NCBI RefSeq assembly: GCF_016908465.1
Contig: NZ_JAFBDY010000001.1
Span: 1 to 64,000, forward strand
Length of the DNA stretch: 64,000 nucleotides
Direction of reading: 5' to 3'
From: Lysinibacillus composti
GTDB taxonomy: Bacteria > Bacillota > Bacilli > Bacillales_A > Planococcaceae
Below the pieces are notes generated by a model. The model saw only the letters and a list, made by a program, of their open reading frames with translations, was not told where the DNA came from and did no database searches. The position numbers were made by a program, and so were the translations under genes. Within the stretch, counting starts at the first letter, position 1. Each line of letters opens with the position of its first letter. Below are positions 36,784-46,331 of the stretch, in pieces.

Positions 36784-38178
36784 ATGGATTGGCTAAACTT
36801 GGCCGAGTCAAGGAAAGATGAATTGATTTCGGAATTACAGCAATTAATTCAAATTGAAAGTGTACTTGATGAAGAAAAAGCAACATCGGAAGCTCCCTTT
36901 GGTCCTGGTCCTCTTGAAGCCTTAAATTGGTTACTTAAAAAAGGGGAAGAGCAAGGATTCAAAACAAAATCCATTGACCAAGTCGCTGGTCATATCGAAA
37001 TGGGAGAAGGAAATGAATTACTTGGAATCCTTTGTCATGTCGATGTTGTACCAGCAGGAGATGGGTGGACATACCCTCCATTTAAAGGTGAAATCGTAAA
37101 TGGGAAGTTGTTTGGCCGAGGTGCAATTGATGATAAGGGCCCAACAATGGCAGCATGGCTTGCAATGAAATTGGTAAAAGATGCAGGAATTCCGTTAAAT
37201 AAAAGAGTAAGAATGATCATTGGTAGTGATGAAGAAAGTGGTTTCCGTTGTGTTTCACGTTATTTTGAAAAAGAAGAAATGCCATCCATTGGATTTGCCC
37301 CAGATGCTGATTTCCCTCTTATTAACGCAGAAAAGGGCATAGCTACATTACAGTTATCACAAACTAGTAATATAGAAACAAATGAACAATTAATATCATT
37401 TCAAGCAGGTAAAAGAACGAATATGGTCCCTGACATCGCACAAGCAACTGCCCTGAATCTAGTAGACCAAATAGAAGACAACTTCCAAATATTTTTACAA
37501 GAGCAAAAAGCTGAAGGTGCTGTAGAGAAGAAAGGAAATCAATACATTTTTACTGTAAAAGGAAAATCTGCTCATGCAATGGAACCAGAAAAAGGTCGAA
37601 ATGCAGCCGTGTTATTATCGAAGTTTTTATTGGAACATTTAACAACTCCTGCAAGCTTAGATTTTGTAAAGTTTATTGTAAAAGTATTTGACGGGGAACC
37701 TTATGGGCAAGCATTAAAATTGAATTTTGCAGATGAGATGTCTGGCGAAACAACCCTAAATGCAGGAATTGTTTCATTCGATCAAAACCAAGGTGGAAAA
37801 ATTCAAGTGAGTATGCGTTATTCGGTCACATATCCATTTGAAGAAAAAATAACAAATGCTCAAAATGAATTACATTCAAAACCATTTGCACTTGATGTCG
37901 TCTCAAATTCCGAGCCACACTATGTAAGCGAAGAAGATGAATTTGTTCAAACCTTATTGAATGCTTATAGAAAATATACGAATGACGACATAGGGAAACC
38001 ATTATCAACCGGTGGTGGAACATATGCTCGGACAATGAAAAAAGGTGTAGCATTTGGAATGTTGTTCCCTGGTGAACCAGATGTAGCCCACCAGATAGAT
38101 GAATTTGTTGTTATTGAAAATTTAGTAAAAGCTGCTGCAATCTATGCAGAAGCAATTGTTGAGCTAGCAAGTAAATAA
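36784..38178 (+). CDS. pepV: Dipeptidase PepV (M20 family)
   Basis: 464 aa. Zinc-ligand motifs are CHVDVVPAGDGW, GRGAIDDKGP and SDEESGFRC, with a C-terminal ligand region GGTYARTM. It hydrolyses dipeptides, often with broad specificity and possibly including D-residues or beta-Ala. The start is ATG 36784, eight bases after AAGGGGTG; TTG 36778 is less well placed. It is followed by dat, a pairing common in Bacilli. Confidence 0.93.
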   Translation: MDWLNLAESRKDELISELQQLIQIESVLDEEKATSEAPFGPGPLEALNWLLKKGEEQGFKTKSIDQVAGHIEMGEGNELLGILCHVDVVPAGDGWTYPPFKGEIVNGKLFGRGAIDDKGPTMAAWLAMKLVKDAGIPLNKRVRMIIGSDEESGFRCVSRYFEKEEMPSIGFAPDADFPLINAEKGIATLQLSQTSNIETNEQLISFQAGKRTNMVPDIAQATALNLVDQIEDNFQIFLQEQKAEGAVEKKGNQYIFTVKGKSAHAMEPEKGRNAAVLLSKFLLEHLTTPASLDFVKFIVKVFDGEPYGQALKLNFADEMSGETTLNAGIVSFDQNQGGKIQVSMRYSVTYPFEEKITNAQNELHSKPFALDVVSNSEPHYVSEEDEFVQTLLNAYRKYTNDDIGKPLSTGGGTYARTMKKGVAFGMLFPGEPDVAHQIDEFVVIENLVKAAAIYAEAIVELASK

Positions 38179-38251
38179 GAATGGCTAGAAGTTTTTCCGA
38201 CTTCAAAGATCTATTATTTCTTAACTTTTAAAATGAAAATGGGGTGCTATT

Positions 38252-39103
38252 GTGGAATACACATTATGGAATGATAAAATTGTAAATGATCAAGAAGTAA
38301 TTATTGATAAAGAAGACCGTGGCTATCAATTTGGTGATGGAGTTTACGAAGTAATTAAAGTATATGATGGGGAAATGTTTACTGCTGAAGAACATATCAA
38401 TCGTTTTTATTTGAGTGCTGAAAAAATTCGAATAACAATTCCATACACAAAGGATAAATTACACAAATTACTACACGAATTAGTTGAAGCAAACAACTTA
38501 AATACGGGGAATTTATATTTCCAAATTACGAGAGGCACAGCACCACGTATTCACCAATTCCCAGGTGATACTGTTTTACCTGTCTTAACTGGTACTACGA
38601 AAGAATCGCCACGCCCCTTAGAAAATTTTGAAAAAGGTGTTTCGGCAACGTTCGTTGAGGATATTCGTTGGTTACGTTGTGATATTAAAACTCTAAATTT
38701 ATTAGGTGCGGTTCTAGCAAAACAAGAGGCACACGAAAAAGGATGCTACGAAGCAATTTTACACCGTGGAGAAATCGTTACTGAAGGTTCTTCTACTAAT
38801 GTGTTTGGCATAAAAGATGGTGTCCTATATACACATCCTGCAAATAATTTAATCTTACATGGTATTACTCGTGCAGTTGTTTTGAAGTGTGCGGAGGAGA
38901 TAGGGCTTCCTGTTAAAGAACAGGCCTTTACAAAGACACAGGCTATAGAGATGGACGAACTGTTTGTTTCTTCAACAACATCAGAAATAACACCGGTAAT
39001 TGAAATCGACGGACAAAAAATAAATAGTGGAAATGTGGGTGAATGGACGAGTAAATTACATGCCCAGTTCCAAACTAAAATTCCTAATTCATTGAAAGCA
39101 TAA
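38252..39103 (+). CDS. dat: D-alanine (D-amino acid) aminotransferase
   Basis: 283 aa fold-type IV PLP enzyme. The Schiff-base lysine is in CDIKTLNLL (about residue 145), with SSTNVFGIKDG and SSTTSEITPVIEIDG as cofactor-binding segments. It interconverts D-Ala and D-Glu with their keto acids, supplying D-glutamate for peptidoglycan. It starts at GTG 38252 after GGGGTG. Its place beside pepV, and near the cross-bridge and mur genes, fits D-amino acid supply. Confidence 0.95.
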   Translation: MEYTLWNDKIVNDQEVIIDKEDRGYQFGDGVYEVIKVYDGEMFTAEEHINRFYLSAEKIRITIPYTKDKLHKLLHELVEANNLNTGNLYFQITRGTAPRIHQFPGDTVLPVLTGTTKESPRPLENFEKGVSATFVEDIRWLRCDIKTLNLLGAVLAKQEAHEKGCYEAILHRGEIVTEGSSTNVFGIKDGVLYTHPANNLILHGITRAVVLKCAEEIGLPVKEQAFTKTQAIEMDELFVSSTTSEITPVIEIDGQKINSGNVGEWTSKLHAQFQTKIPNSLKA

Positions 39104-39135
39104 AGATTTCACAATTAAACACAATATTTTATTCG

Positions 39136-39276
39136 AAAGAATTCGCGACAAAGTAGGAAAGTGAGCTCATCAAGACGTAGTAGGAGAGTTGGCAAAAAGG
39201 TGAGAAATCCTTTTGCTCGGTTCAACAAACTACTCAATTGTGTGCTTAAGATTACACGAAATGGAGCGAATTCTTT
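39136..39276 (+). ncRNA. Possible structured RNA downstream of dat
   Basis: An 11-bp perfect closing helix (AAAGAATTCGC 39136-39146 / GCGAATTCTTT 39266-39276) ends in a T run. It encloses a second arm at 39177-39233 (GTAGT/ACTAC, GTTG/CAAC, GCAAAAAGG/CCTTTTGC) and a third at 39240-39257 (GTGT/ACAC). The closing helix resembles the plain terminator at 46956-46992. It may be a terminator carrying a 119-base folded insert, a small RNA, or chance; no known RNA family was recognised. Confidence 0.45.
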
Positions 39277-39393
39277 TTGATTGACATAAAGAATGATCTT
39301 GGGAAAGGGTAATTGGACGGGCCACTATTTTTTTTATAATGCCTCATGTAAAATTAAACTATTGATACATAGAAAAGATGGAGTGTGTCGTAA

Positions 39394-40380
39394 TTGGCTC
39401 AATTAATAAAGCTTCAAGATTATATTTCAAGATATCAAGTTGGATTAAACCGATACCCAACCCAATTTGTTCGCGTAAAAAAGAGTCAATGGGAACGAAT
39501 AAAACAACAGTGGGAATTAGGAAAGGAAATTCCTAAATGGGAACATATAGAAGAGTTTGAAGAAGAAAAAAGTTCAAAACGTTTTTCCTTTATTAACAAA
39601 TTCTTAAGAAGAAAACCGGCGAATGAAGAAGATTTAGAACAAGTGAATGTCTCTGACGAATTAATTTCAAATGATGAAGATGAAGCAAATGATGAATTTG
39701 ACTTACTATTCGAACCGAATATTGTATATCACCCCCAAAATTTAGAGGATTTAAAGAAAATGTTTCTGAATCAATTTTTCCATTTTCAAATTAAATGGGC
39801 AAGTTCAACTTTAAGAGAAAAATCATATGTGGATCCCAAATTTTTAAGAGATAGTTTTTTACGCAATGTTTTACAACGCTTACCAGATAATTATTTAGTA
39901 TTTTATTATCCAATAGTTCAAGTGAAAAAGGCACCAGTCGAATTAGATATCATAATTTTAACCCCAACTGATTGCCTATGTATTACCCTTGTTGAATATG
40001 AAAATCAAGCAGTATATTTGGGTAACGGTGAACGGTTCTGGACTAAAAAAGTAGGAAAGACTGATAAGAAAGTATTAAATCCGATGATTCAATTAAATCG
40101 AATGGAGTCCATATTATCTAAACTCTTTAGCCAGGGGAATATTGATATGCCGATACGAAAAGTATTACTTTCTAGAAATGGCTTTTTTGACTACCCCGGA
40201 ACTGCTTTTAATGTCAAATTTATAGATAAAAGGGAATTTCCTAATTGGATGCAAGGGTTACGGCGTTCACCATCACCAATGAAGCATATGCAAATTCAAG
40301 CAGCACAAGCTATTTTAAATCATGTTCAAACAACTTCCTATAATCGAGATATATGGAATACCGAAAAAAAAGAGCAGTAG
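39394..40380 (+). CDS. YtlQ-like protein with a NERD-type nuclease-related domain
   Basis: 328 aa from TTG 39394 (GGAG site). An acidic, low-complexity stretch lies near residues 75-105. The later part has a NERD-like pattern (PVELDIIILTPTDCLCITLVE, then FWTKKVG and NPMIQLNRM). The opening AQLIKLQDYISRY matches YtlQ from memory, and the position before trmB agrees. NERD domains relate to restriction-type nucleases, but activity is not known here. Confidence 0.7.
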   Translation: MAQLIKLQDYISRYQVGLNRYPTQFVRVKKSQWERIKQQWELGKEIPKWEHIEEFEEEKSSKRFSFINKFLRRKPANEEDLEQVNVSDELISNDEDEANDEFDLLFEPNIVYHPQNLEDLKKMFLNQFFHFQIKWASSTLREKSYVDPKFLRDSFLRNVLQRLPDNYLVFYYPIVQVKKAPVELDIIILTPTDCLCITLVEYENQAVYLGNGERFWTKKVGKTDKKVLNPMIQLNRMESILSKLFSQGNIDMPIRKVLLSRNGFFDYPGTAFNVKFIDKREFPNWMQGLRRSPSPMKHMQIQAAQAILNHVQTTSYNRDIWNTEKKEQ

Positions 40381-40470
40381 CGGATCGTAGTCGGAAATTA
40401 TGGATTTTTAGAAACTTAAAAGATTAGGGAATAAGTTTCCGATATTTTTACCACGACCGCTAGAGGAAAA
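40378..40470 (+). repeat. Imperfect long inverted repeat after the ytlQ-like gene
   Basis: The outer arms share AGCGG, TCGT and CGGAAA (40387-40405) with the reverse complement of TTTCCGAT...ACGACCGCT (40436-40460). Inside, GAAACTTA / TAAGTTTC can pair but would compete for the same TTTC. No T run follows. It may act as a weak terminator or a leader element of trmB. Confidence 0.4.
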
Positions 40471-40504
40471 AATCTCCAGAAAGCCAAATTAATATAGCAG
40501 TAAT

Positions 40505-40533
40505 ATGAAAATTGTAGAGAATTAAGTTATAAT
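40505..40533 (+). promoter_or_regulatory. Possible trmB promoter
   Basis: ATGAAA (40505-40510), a 17-bp spacer and consensus TATAAT (40528-40533), about 90 bp before trmB. The -35 matches four of six. Confidence 0.5.
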
Positions 40534-40623
40534 TAACTTTAACTTCATTTAATAAGAAAGCTGCGCGTAACTGCGCCATGCAAATTAGAATTGAGTAACA
40601 ACAAAAGAAATGAGGACTAGTAA

Positions 40624-41271
40624 GTGAGATTAAGAAACAAACCTTGGGCAGAGGAATTTATTAATGCACATCCTGAGATCATTATCCAAAATCCAGAACA
40701 ATACAAAGGTAAGTGGAAAGAGGTATTCCAAAATGATCAACCACTCCATATTGAAGTAGGGACTGGTAAAGGACAATTTGTGTTAGGGATGGCAAAAGCC
40801 AATCCACATATCAATTATATTGGAATTGAACTTTATGATAGTGTAATTGTATGTGCCCTAGAAAAAATCGTAGAAGCAGATGCACCGTCTAATTTACGCT
40901 TATTAAAAGTAAATGGGGCAGATTTAAATAAATATTTTGAGAAAAATGATGTAAGTCGTGTTTATTTAAATTTTTCAGATCCTTGGCCAAAAACGCGACA
41001 TGCAAAACGTCGCCTAACACACGAAGGATTTTTGAAAATATATGAATCGATTTTAATCGATCGTGGCGAAGTTCATTTTAAAACAGATAACCGTGGATTA
41101 TTTGAGTATTCATTAGTCAGTATTTCAGAGTACGGCATGCTTTTAAAATATGTTTCACTTGATTTACATGCAAATATGCCTGAAGACAATATCATGACAG
41201 AATATGAAGAAAAATTCTCCGCAAAGGGACAACCGATTTATCGCCTAGAAGCACAATTTATTAAAGAATAA
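40624..41271 (+). CDS. trmB: tRNA (guanine-46-N7)-methyltransferase TrmB
   Basis: 215 aa. The SAM-binding motif is [15 protein letters not shown] and the family signature is [16 protein letters not shown], followed by [12 protein letters not shown]. It methylates G46 in the variable loop of tRNAs. It starts at GTG 40624 behind GAGG. In B. subtilis this is YtmQ, with ytnP next, as here. Confidence 0.97.
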   Translation: MRLRNKPWAEEFINAHPEIIIQNPEQYKGKWKEVFQNDQPLHIEVGTGKGQFVLGMAKANPHINYIGIELYDSVIVCALEKIVEADAPSNLRLLKVNGADLNKYFEKNDVSRVYLNFSDPWPKTRHAKRRLTHEGFLKIYESILIDRGEVHFKTDNRGLFEYSLVSISEYGMLLKYVSLDLHANMPEDNIMTEYEEKFSAKGQPIYRLEAQFIKE

Positions 41272-41377
41272 AGCAAAGTTTTATTGGCTATAGGGATAAC
41301 AGTCAGACAGCAGTCGTCATTCATCGTTTAGAATTTGATTTCAAACCTAATAAGATGAACAAAGGGGAGAAATGGGA

Positions 41378-42247
41378 ATGGACAAACTTCAATTTCATGG
41401 CATGTCTTTAACATGGTTAAACGGGGGAGTTACTTCACTTGATGGGGGAGCGATGTTTGGGGTAGTACCAAAACCACTTTGGTCTCGAAAATACCCTGTT
41501 AACGAGTTAAATCAAATAGAACTTGCTTGTGAGCCAATGTTAATTCAATACGAGGGAAAAAATTACTTAATTGACAGCGGTGTTGGATTTAATAAACTAA
41601 CAGAAAAGCAACTTCGTAATTTTGGTGTAACAGAGGAGTCTACAATATTAGAGAGTCTTAAAGAACTTGGGATAACTGCAGAAGATATACATTATGTTTT
41701 AATGACTCATTTACATTTTGATCATGCAGGTGGGTTAACACGTTGGGAAGGAGAAACTCTAGTTCCAACTTTCCCAAATGCAAAAATTTATACTTCTAAA
41801 GTTGAATGGGATGAAATGCGTAATCCTAATATTCGTTCTCGCAACACTTATTGGAAGGAAAATTGGGAGCCTATTCAACACTTAGTTGAAACGTTTGAAG
41901 ATCGTTTACAAGTGGCACCTGGAATTGAAATGATTCATACAGGAGGTCATAGTGATGGTCATGCCATTATTAAACTAACGCAAAATGGGGAAACTATGCT
42001 ACACATGGCTGATATCATGCCGACACATGCTCATCAAAATCCTCTTTGGGTATTAGCTTATGATGATTATCCAATGACAAGCGTTTTTGCAAAAGAAAAG
42101 CTCCTAAAAGAAGCACTTGCCAATGGCTATAAATTTATTTTTTATCATGATGCTTACTACCGAATGATTCAGTGGGATGAATCAGGTAAAATCGTTGTTG
42201 ATTCCTTGAGCCGTACAAAAGAAGCGAGAATTCAATTTCAAAGATAA
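41378..42247 (+). CDS. ytnP: Metallo-beta-lactamase-fold lactonase YtnP
   Basis: 289 aa. The zinc motif [10 protein letters not shown] (HxHxDH) near residue 110, a later His in [11 protein letters not shown] and the Asp in [10 protein letters not shown] make a complete dinuclear site. YtnP of B. subtilis is a lactonase that degrades a Streptomyces signal, so quorum quenching is plausible. The start is ATG 41378, seven or eight bases after AAAGGGGAGA; ATG 41372 is too close to it. No signal peptide. Confidence 0.9.
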   Translation: MDKLQFHGMSLTWLNGGVTSLDGGAMFGVVPKPLWSRKYPVNELNQIELACEPMLIQYEGKNYLIDSGVGFNKLTEKQLRNFGVTEESTILESLKELGITAEDIHYVLMTHLHFDHAGGLTRWEGETLVPTFPNAKIYTSKVEWDEMRNPNIRSRNTYWKENWEPIQHLVETFEDRLQVAPGIEMIHTGGHSDGHAIIKLTQNGETMLHMADIMPTHAHQNPLWVLAYDDYPMTSVFAKEKLLKEALANGYKFIFYHDAYYRMIQWDESGKIVVDSLSRTKEARIQFQR

Positions 42248-42293
42248 AAGAAACGGAGTACAGTTGTACTTCTAATTCTTTAAAGAATAATAC

Positions 42294-42337
42294 AAGGGAC
42301 AGTCATCGTAAACTAATATACACGAGGACTGTCCCTT
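42294..42337. terminator. Hairpin between ytnP and the repeat
   Basis: A perfect 11-bp stem, AAGGGACAGTC (42294-42304) / GACTGTCCCTT (42327-42337), with inner CGT/ACG. The T run is short (CCCTTTAT). Confidence 0.75.
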
Positions 42338-42360
42338 TATAAAACTTATTTGTTAGCTGT

Positions 42361-42480
42361 TGCGACTTTGCACTCGCGCACTTCACTTCTTCCGGCGAGG
42401 GCAGAAAGCGCCCTTTAAGCCGGTTCCTCCAGTTGTTGTCAGAGTTAATCGGGCGTACTTCGCCTTTCTTTTTGGATGAC
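42361..42480 (-). repeat. Dispersed palindromic repeat, copy B
   Basis: The reverse complement aligns along its length with 6221-6340: AAAAGAAAGGCGAAGTACGCC, GACAACAACTGGAG and AAGGGCGCTTTCTGCCC are shared with small changes. It sits 8 bp past the 3' end of ytzB, as copy A sits at the 3' end of menB, and in the same orientation relative to the gene. Confidence 0.7.
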
Positions 42481-42487
42481 TAACGGA

Positions 42488-42802
42488 TTACGATTTTACT
42501 AAGTCAACGATTACACCTGAACGCGCGTCGGCCGCAAATTCAAAATACTCAATTTCGCCATCGACCATTCTAGAAATGCCACCTCGATACACTGGTATTG
42601 ACATGACTCCGTTATCAAAGTCCTCAGTTTTCATGTAAATCCAAGAACCATCAATTGGTGTTTCTTTTTTAAATTCTGCTTTGACATTGTTAAGCACTTG
42701 ATTTGCAGGAACATACGGTGAAATTTTTTCAGATGCTTCTTTAATAACGATTGCAGCAGCTAATCCTGTTGCTACTCCTAACATAAAATCACGTAATTTC
42801 AT
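42488..42802 (-). CDS. ytzB: YtzB-like protein
   Basis: 104 aa. The N-terminal 20 residues are moderately hydrophobic (FMLGVATGLAAAIVI), followed by a charged domain with a PepSY-like pattern (IPVYRGGISRMVDGEIEYFEFAADARSGVIVDLV). It is probably membrane-anchored. It matches B. subtilis YtzB by size, N-terminus and place before ytoP. GGAGGATGA site, ATG start. The function is unknown. Confidence 0.85.
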   Translation of the reverse strand: MKLRDFMLGVATGLAAAIVIKEASEKISPYVPANQVLNNVKAEFKKETPIDGSWIYMKTEDFDNGVMSIPVYRGGISRMVDGEIEYFEFAADARSGVIVDLVKS

Positions 42803-42989
42803 AAGTCATCCTCCTTTGCACTATTATTTATTTTACCATTATTAATACCATCAGACCAAATTTATGCAGTAAAAGAAACCGATAAGATCTTTACTTAAAA
42901 ACCTTAATTTCTAGCACGATTAATTCGAATATGGAAATGTTTATGCTACTATAAAGAAGTTAGAAAAGAAAATAAGGAGTGTTCCGAAT

Positions 42990-44066
42990 ATGAATCAGGA
43001 AACTTTACAGCTTTTTAAAACGTTAACAGAATTACCAGGTGCTCCTGGAAATGAACATGCTGTGCGAAAATTCATGCGAGGGGAACTCGAGAAATATTCA
43101 GATGAAATTATCCAGGACAATTTAGGTGGGATTTTTGGTTTAAGAAAAGCTGAAGATTCAAATGCACCAAAAATTTTAGTTGCAGGGCATATGGATGAAG
43201 TTGCTTTTATGGTAACAAATATCACTGACAACGGAATGCTTCGCTTTCAAACATTAGGTGGCTGGTCAAATCAAGTTTTACTAGCACAACGTGTGACTGT
43301 ATATGCGAAAGATAAAGAAATCCCAGGGGTAATTGCTTCGATCCCTCCACATTTATTATCAGATGCTGAAAAGTCTAAACCAATGGAAATTAAAAATATG
43401 CTAATTGATGTTGGCGCAGATAGTAAAGAAGATGCTGAAAAGATGGGGATTCAACCAGGTCAGTCCATAATTCCTATATGTCCATTTACACCAATGGAAA
43501 ACCCGAAAAAAATCATGGCCAAAGCATGGGATAATCGATATGGTTGTGGATTAGCAATTGAACTATTAAAAGAATTACAAAACGAAAAAGTTGTTAACCA
43601 TTTATATTCAGGTGCGAATGTAATGGAAGAGGTTGGATTGCGCGGAGCACAAGTTTCTGCCTACATGATTAAACCTGATTTATTTTTCGCATTAGATGCT
43701 TCTCCTGCTAACGATACAACTGGTGATAAAAATCAATTTGGGCAATTAGGAAAAGGTACGTTACTACGAATCTTTGACCGTACTATGGTGACACATAGAG
43801 GAATGAGAGAGTTTATATTAGATACAGCAGAATCGAATAAGATTCCTTATCAATATTTCGTTTCTCCAGGTGGAACGGATGCAGGGAAAGTGCATATTGC
43901 CAATGAAGGAATTCCAAGTGCTGTCATAGGTATTTGTTCCCGTTATATTCATACAGCCGCATCAATTATTCATATAGATGACTATGCTGCAGCAAAAGAG
44001 CTATTAGTAAAACTAGTTAAATCAGCAGACCGTTCTACAGTTGAAAGTATTCGTCAAAATGTATAG
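42990..44066 (+). CDS. ytoP: M42 family aminopeptidase YtoP
   Basis: 358 aa. The dinuclear metal-site motifs are [23 protein letters not shown], the catalytic Glu in [11 protein letters not shown], and a terminal His in [15 protein letters not shown]42 enzymes are tetrahedral dodecameric aminopeptidases (glutamyl aminopeptidase, TET, formerly endoglucanase). AAGGAGTG site, ATG start; a terminator follows. Confidence 0.93.
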   Translation: MNQETLQLFKTLTELPGAPGNEHAVRKFMRGELEKYSDEIIQDNLGGIFGLRKAEDSNAPKILVAGHMDEVAFMVTNITDNGMLRFQTLGGWSNQVLLAQRVTVYAKDKEIPGVIASIPPHLLSDAEKSKPMEIKNMLIDVGADSKEDAEKMGIQPGQSIIPICPFTPMENPKKIMAKAWDNRYGCGLAIELLKELQNEKVVNHLYSGANVMEEVGLRGAQVSAYMIKPDLFFALDASPANDTTGDKNQFGQLGKGTLLRIFDRTMVTHRGMREFILDTAESNKIPYQYFVSPGGTDAGKVHIANEGIPSAVIGICSRYIHTAASIIHIDDYAAAKELLVKLVKSADRSTVESIRQNV

Positions 44067-44119
44067 AACTCGCTAAGTAATATATTTAGATATAACACTG
44101 ACAATGGATAAAAGTGAAG

Positions 44120-44154
44120 AGAGAGTGATCACAACACTCTCTTTTTCTTTTTTT
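44120..44154 (+). terminator. ytoP terminator
   Basis: AGAGAGTG (44120-44127) / CACTCTCT (44135-44142) with a seven-base loop, followed by a long T-rich run. Confidence 0.88.
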
Positions 44155-44202
44155 AATATACAAATGGAACAAAAATTTATAAAGATAAAACGGGTGAAAG
44201 TA

Positions 44203-44727
44203 ATGAGAGTAGCAATCGGTACAAAAAATAGAGCAAAAACAAAAGCAATTGAAAATGTTGTAAGTACATACTTTAATGAAGCCAGATATGAGCAATTCAA
44301 TGTATCTTCTAATGTTTCAGAGCAGCCTTTTTCAGACGAGGAAACAAGACAAGGGGCAATTAATAGAGCAGTAAATACATTAAAAGCATCGGGTGCTGAT
44401 TTAAATTTTGGTCTTGAAGGTGGAGTTCGTGAGATGGATGGAGTAATGTATTGTTGCAATTGGGGAGCACTTGCTTTAAAAGATGGAACAATGATTACAT
44501 CAGCTGGTGCAACGTTTATTTTGCCAAAAGAGATTGCTGACCAATTACGTGATGGCAAAGAACTTGGGCCAGTAATGGATGAGTACACAAATGAAATTGG
44601 GACAAGACATAACTCCGGTGCGATTGGTGTATTTACAGCCAATTTGGTCGATCGTACAGAAATGTTTGAACACATCGTCAAGCTACTAATAGGGCAATAT
44701 ATATTTCACAATTCCTTAACTAAATGA
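44203..44727 (+). CDS. DUF84 / YjjX-like non-canonical purine NTPase
   Basis: 174 aa. Features include IGTKNRAKTKAIENV at the N-terminus, SEQPFSDEETRQGAINRA and GLEGGVREMDG, marks of the inosine/xanthosine triphosphatase-like group (DUF84). These enzymes clear deaminated purine nucleotides. The start is ATG 44203 with GGGTGA before it; a longer frame runs back through the ytoP terminator and is not credible. The C-terminus after residue 160 (LLIGQYIFHNSLTK) is hydrophobic. Confidence 0.82.
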   Translation: MRVAIGTKNRAKTKAIENVVSTYFNEARYEQFNVSSNVSEQPFSDEETRQGAINRAVNTLKASGADLNFGLEGGVREMDGVMYCCNWGALALKDGTMITSAGATFILPKEIADQLRDGKELGPVMDEYTNEIGTRHNSGAIGVFTANLVDRTEMFEHIVKLLIGQYIFHNSLTK

Positions 44728-44758
44728 TAGAGTAGTTTAAAAATTCGAGCTATGTTTA

Positions 44759-44787
44759 TTGCAAGAATTAAAATCTATCATTACAAT
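44759..44787 (+). promoter_or_regulatory. Promoter of the lipoprotein gene
   Basis: TTGCAA (44759-44764), a 17-bp spacer and TACAAT (44782-44787), 32 bp before the start codon. Confidence 0.75.
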
Positions 44788-44818
44788 GTATGTTGGAATA
44801 GAAAGTGAGGAATAATGT

Positions 44819-45334
44819 ATGAAACGGAAATGGTTTCTTGCAATAACAATATTCACTTTAGTTCTAGTATTAGCAGGGTGTGGGAAATCTGTAGAAGAAC
44901 AGATTGATACAGGCGTAGCTAGTGCACAAACAGTATTTGAAGAAAATCCTCAAAAGCCAAATCAAACATTAGATAAAATAGAATTGTTTGTTCCAAAAGG
45001 ATATACTGTTGAACAAAGTGAAGATAAAAACAACCTTCTTTTAAAAAAAGGTAATGAAAGCTACATTCTTTTTGTTAATATAAATGAAGATGAAGATAGT
45101 AATCTTCATTACGAAATTCTAAAGAACAACAAATCTAACCAGATTGTAAAAGAACAAACAGTCGAGTTAGATGGTGCCTTTGGATTTACAGCGGTTGTTG
45201 AACACGGTGAACAATTTGAGCTCGTTGTAAGTAGCGGTGGAGTTAAAATGACGACAATTTCAGAAGATAAAAATATCGATGTAAAACTTGTCGACATGAT
45301 GCAAATTGTTCGTTCAGTAAATATATTAGATTAA
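44819..45334 (+). CDS. Putative lipoprotein of unknown function
   Basis: 171 aa. A lipoprotein signal (KRKWFLAITIFTLVLVLAGC) has the lipobox LAGC and Cys 21. The mature part of about 150 residues is rich in Glu, Asp and Lys, with no family recognised; the middle KIELFVPKGYTVEQSED looks like a beta-rich extracellular domain. GAGG site, ATG start and own promoter. It occupies the place where B. subtilis has ytpP (thioredoxin-like), to which it is not similar. Confidence 0.78.
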   Translation: MKRKWFLAITIFTLVLVLAGCGKSVEEQIDTGVASAQTVFEENPQKPNQTLDKIELFVPKGYTVEQSEDKNNLLLKKGNESYILFVNINEDEDSNLHYEILKNNKSNQIVKEQTVELDGAFGFTAVVEHGEQFELVVSSGGVKMTTISEDKNIDVKLVDMMQIVRSVNILD

Positions 45335-45349
45335 AAATTAGTATTATTT

Positions 45350-45402
45350 AGAGTGTAGACAAGTTCGACTCAATTGAATTTGTTTGCACTCTTACCTTTT
45401 AT
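45350..45402 (+). terminator. Terminator after the lipoprotein gene
   Basis: A long imperfect stem: AGAGTG, AGACAA and TTC pair with GAA, TTTGTTT and GCACTCT. The T tail is interrupted (TACCTTTTATTT). Confidence 0.55.
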
Positions 45403-45515
45403 TTAATAGCTTAATTACCTGACCATACATAAAAGTAAGAAGTAATGAATACGGTTCACTTTACGGAAACTAACTCTTTGTGTAGGATGTTATTAGGAAT
45501 GAAAGGGTTGACTAC

Positions 45516-46331
45516 ATGAAATCGAAACAACTAGTTGAAGAATTAAAAAAACGATTAGATGACCAAAGATATGAATTTAATTTCGATCAAGAACATGACA
45601 AATTAAGAATCGAACACAAGTCGATCAAACGCGGAATCGATATTTCACTTCCTGAAATATTATCCAAATATAATGTAAGAAAAGAAAAAGCCATAGAAGA
45701 AGTCATTTATACAATCGACCAAACCTTTTTAGCAATGGAAAAGGAACATACCGAAGGATTCCAAGATTTATCATTGGTGTATCCAATCATTCGTTCTACC
45801 TCATTTCCATTAACATCCAAAGAAGGCCATCATTTTATTACGACTGACCATACTGCCGAAACGCGCATTTATTATGCACTTGATTTGGGCAATACATATC
45901 GTTTAATTGATGAATCCATGCTTTCGAAGTTAAATGTAACAGCTAATCAAATTCGTGAAGCTGCTCGCTTTTCAGTTCGAAAATTACCTACGAATATGAA
46001 AAAAGACGAGGTAGCGGGGAATATCTATTATTTCATCAATGAAAATGATGGGTATGATGCAAGTCGAATTTTAAATGATGCTTTTTTAAATAAAATGAAG
46101 AATCAAATTGAAGGAGACATGACTGTATCTGTCCCTCATCAAGATGTATTAATTATTGGTGATATTCGAAATGAAACAGGTTATGATGTATTAGCACAAA
46201 TGACAATGCATTTCTTTTCAGTTGGAGCTGTGCCAATTACTTCATTATCATTTGTTTATGAGAATGGCGAGTTAGAGCCAATTTTTATATTAGCAAAGAA
46301 CAGAGTGAAAAAGGAGCAAGATGAAAAATGA
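45516..46331 (+). CDS. ytpQ: DUF1444 protein YtpQ
   Basis: 271 aa. Soluble, mixed alpha/beta, of the DUF1444 family, with segments RGIDISLPEILSKY, EEVIYTIDQTF and VPHQDVLIIGDIRNE. The function is unknown. Its last codons overlap the ytpR start as ATGA, so the two are coupled, as in B. subtilis ytpPQR. AAAGGG site, ATG start. Confidence 0.88.
   Translation: MKSKQLVEELKKRLDDQRYEFNFDQEHDKLRIEHKSIKRGIDISLPEILSKYNVRKEKAIEEVIYTIDQTFLAMEKEHTEGFQDLSLVYPIIRSTSFPLTSKEGHHFITTDHTAETRIYYALDLGNTYRLIDESMLSKLNVTANQIREAARFSVRKLPTNMKKDEVAGNIYYFINENDGYDASRILNDAFLNKMKNQIEGDMTVSVPHQDVLIIGDIRNETGYDVLAQMTMHFFSVGAVPITSLSFVYENGELEPIFILAKNRVKKEQDEK

Noticed and set aside
39280-39340. T-box for the ytlQ-like gene
   Set aside because: GGGTAATTGGACGGGCC only loosely resembles the T-box core GGGTGGTACCGCG and there is no specifier loop.
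44073-44681. 202-codon minus-strand frame opposite the DUF84 gene
   Set aside because: It is the antisense shadow of a recognised gene and crosses the ytoP terminator.
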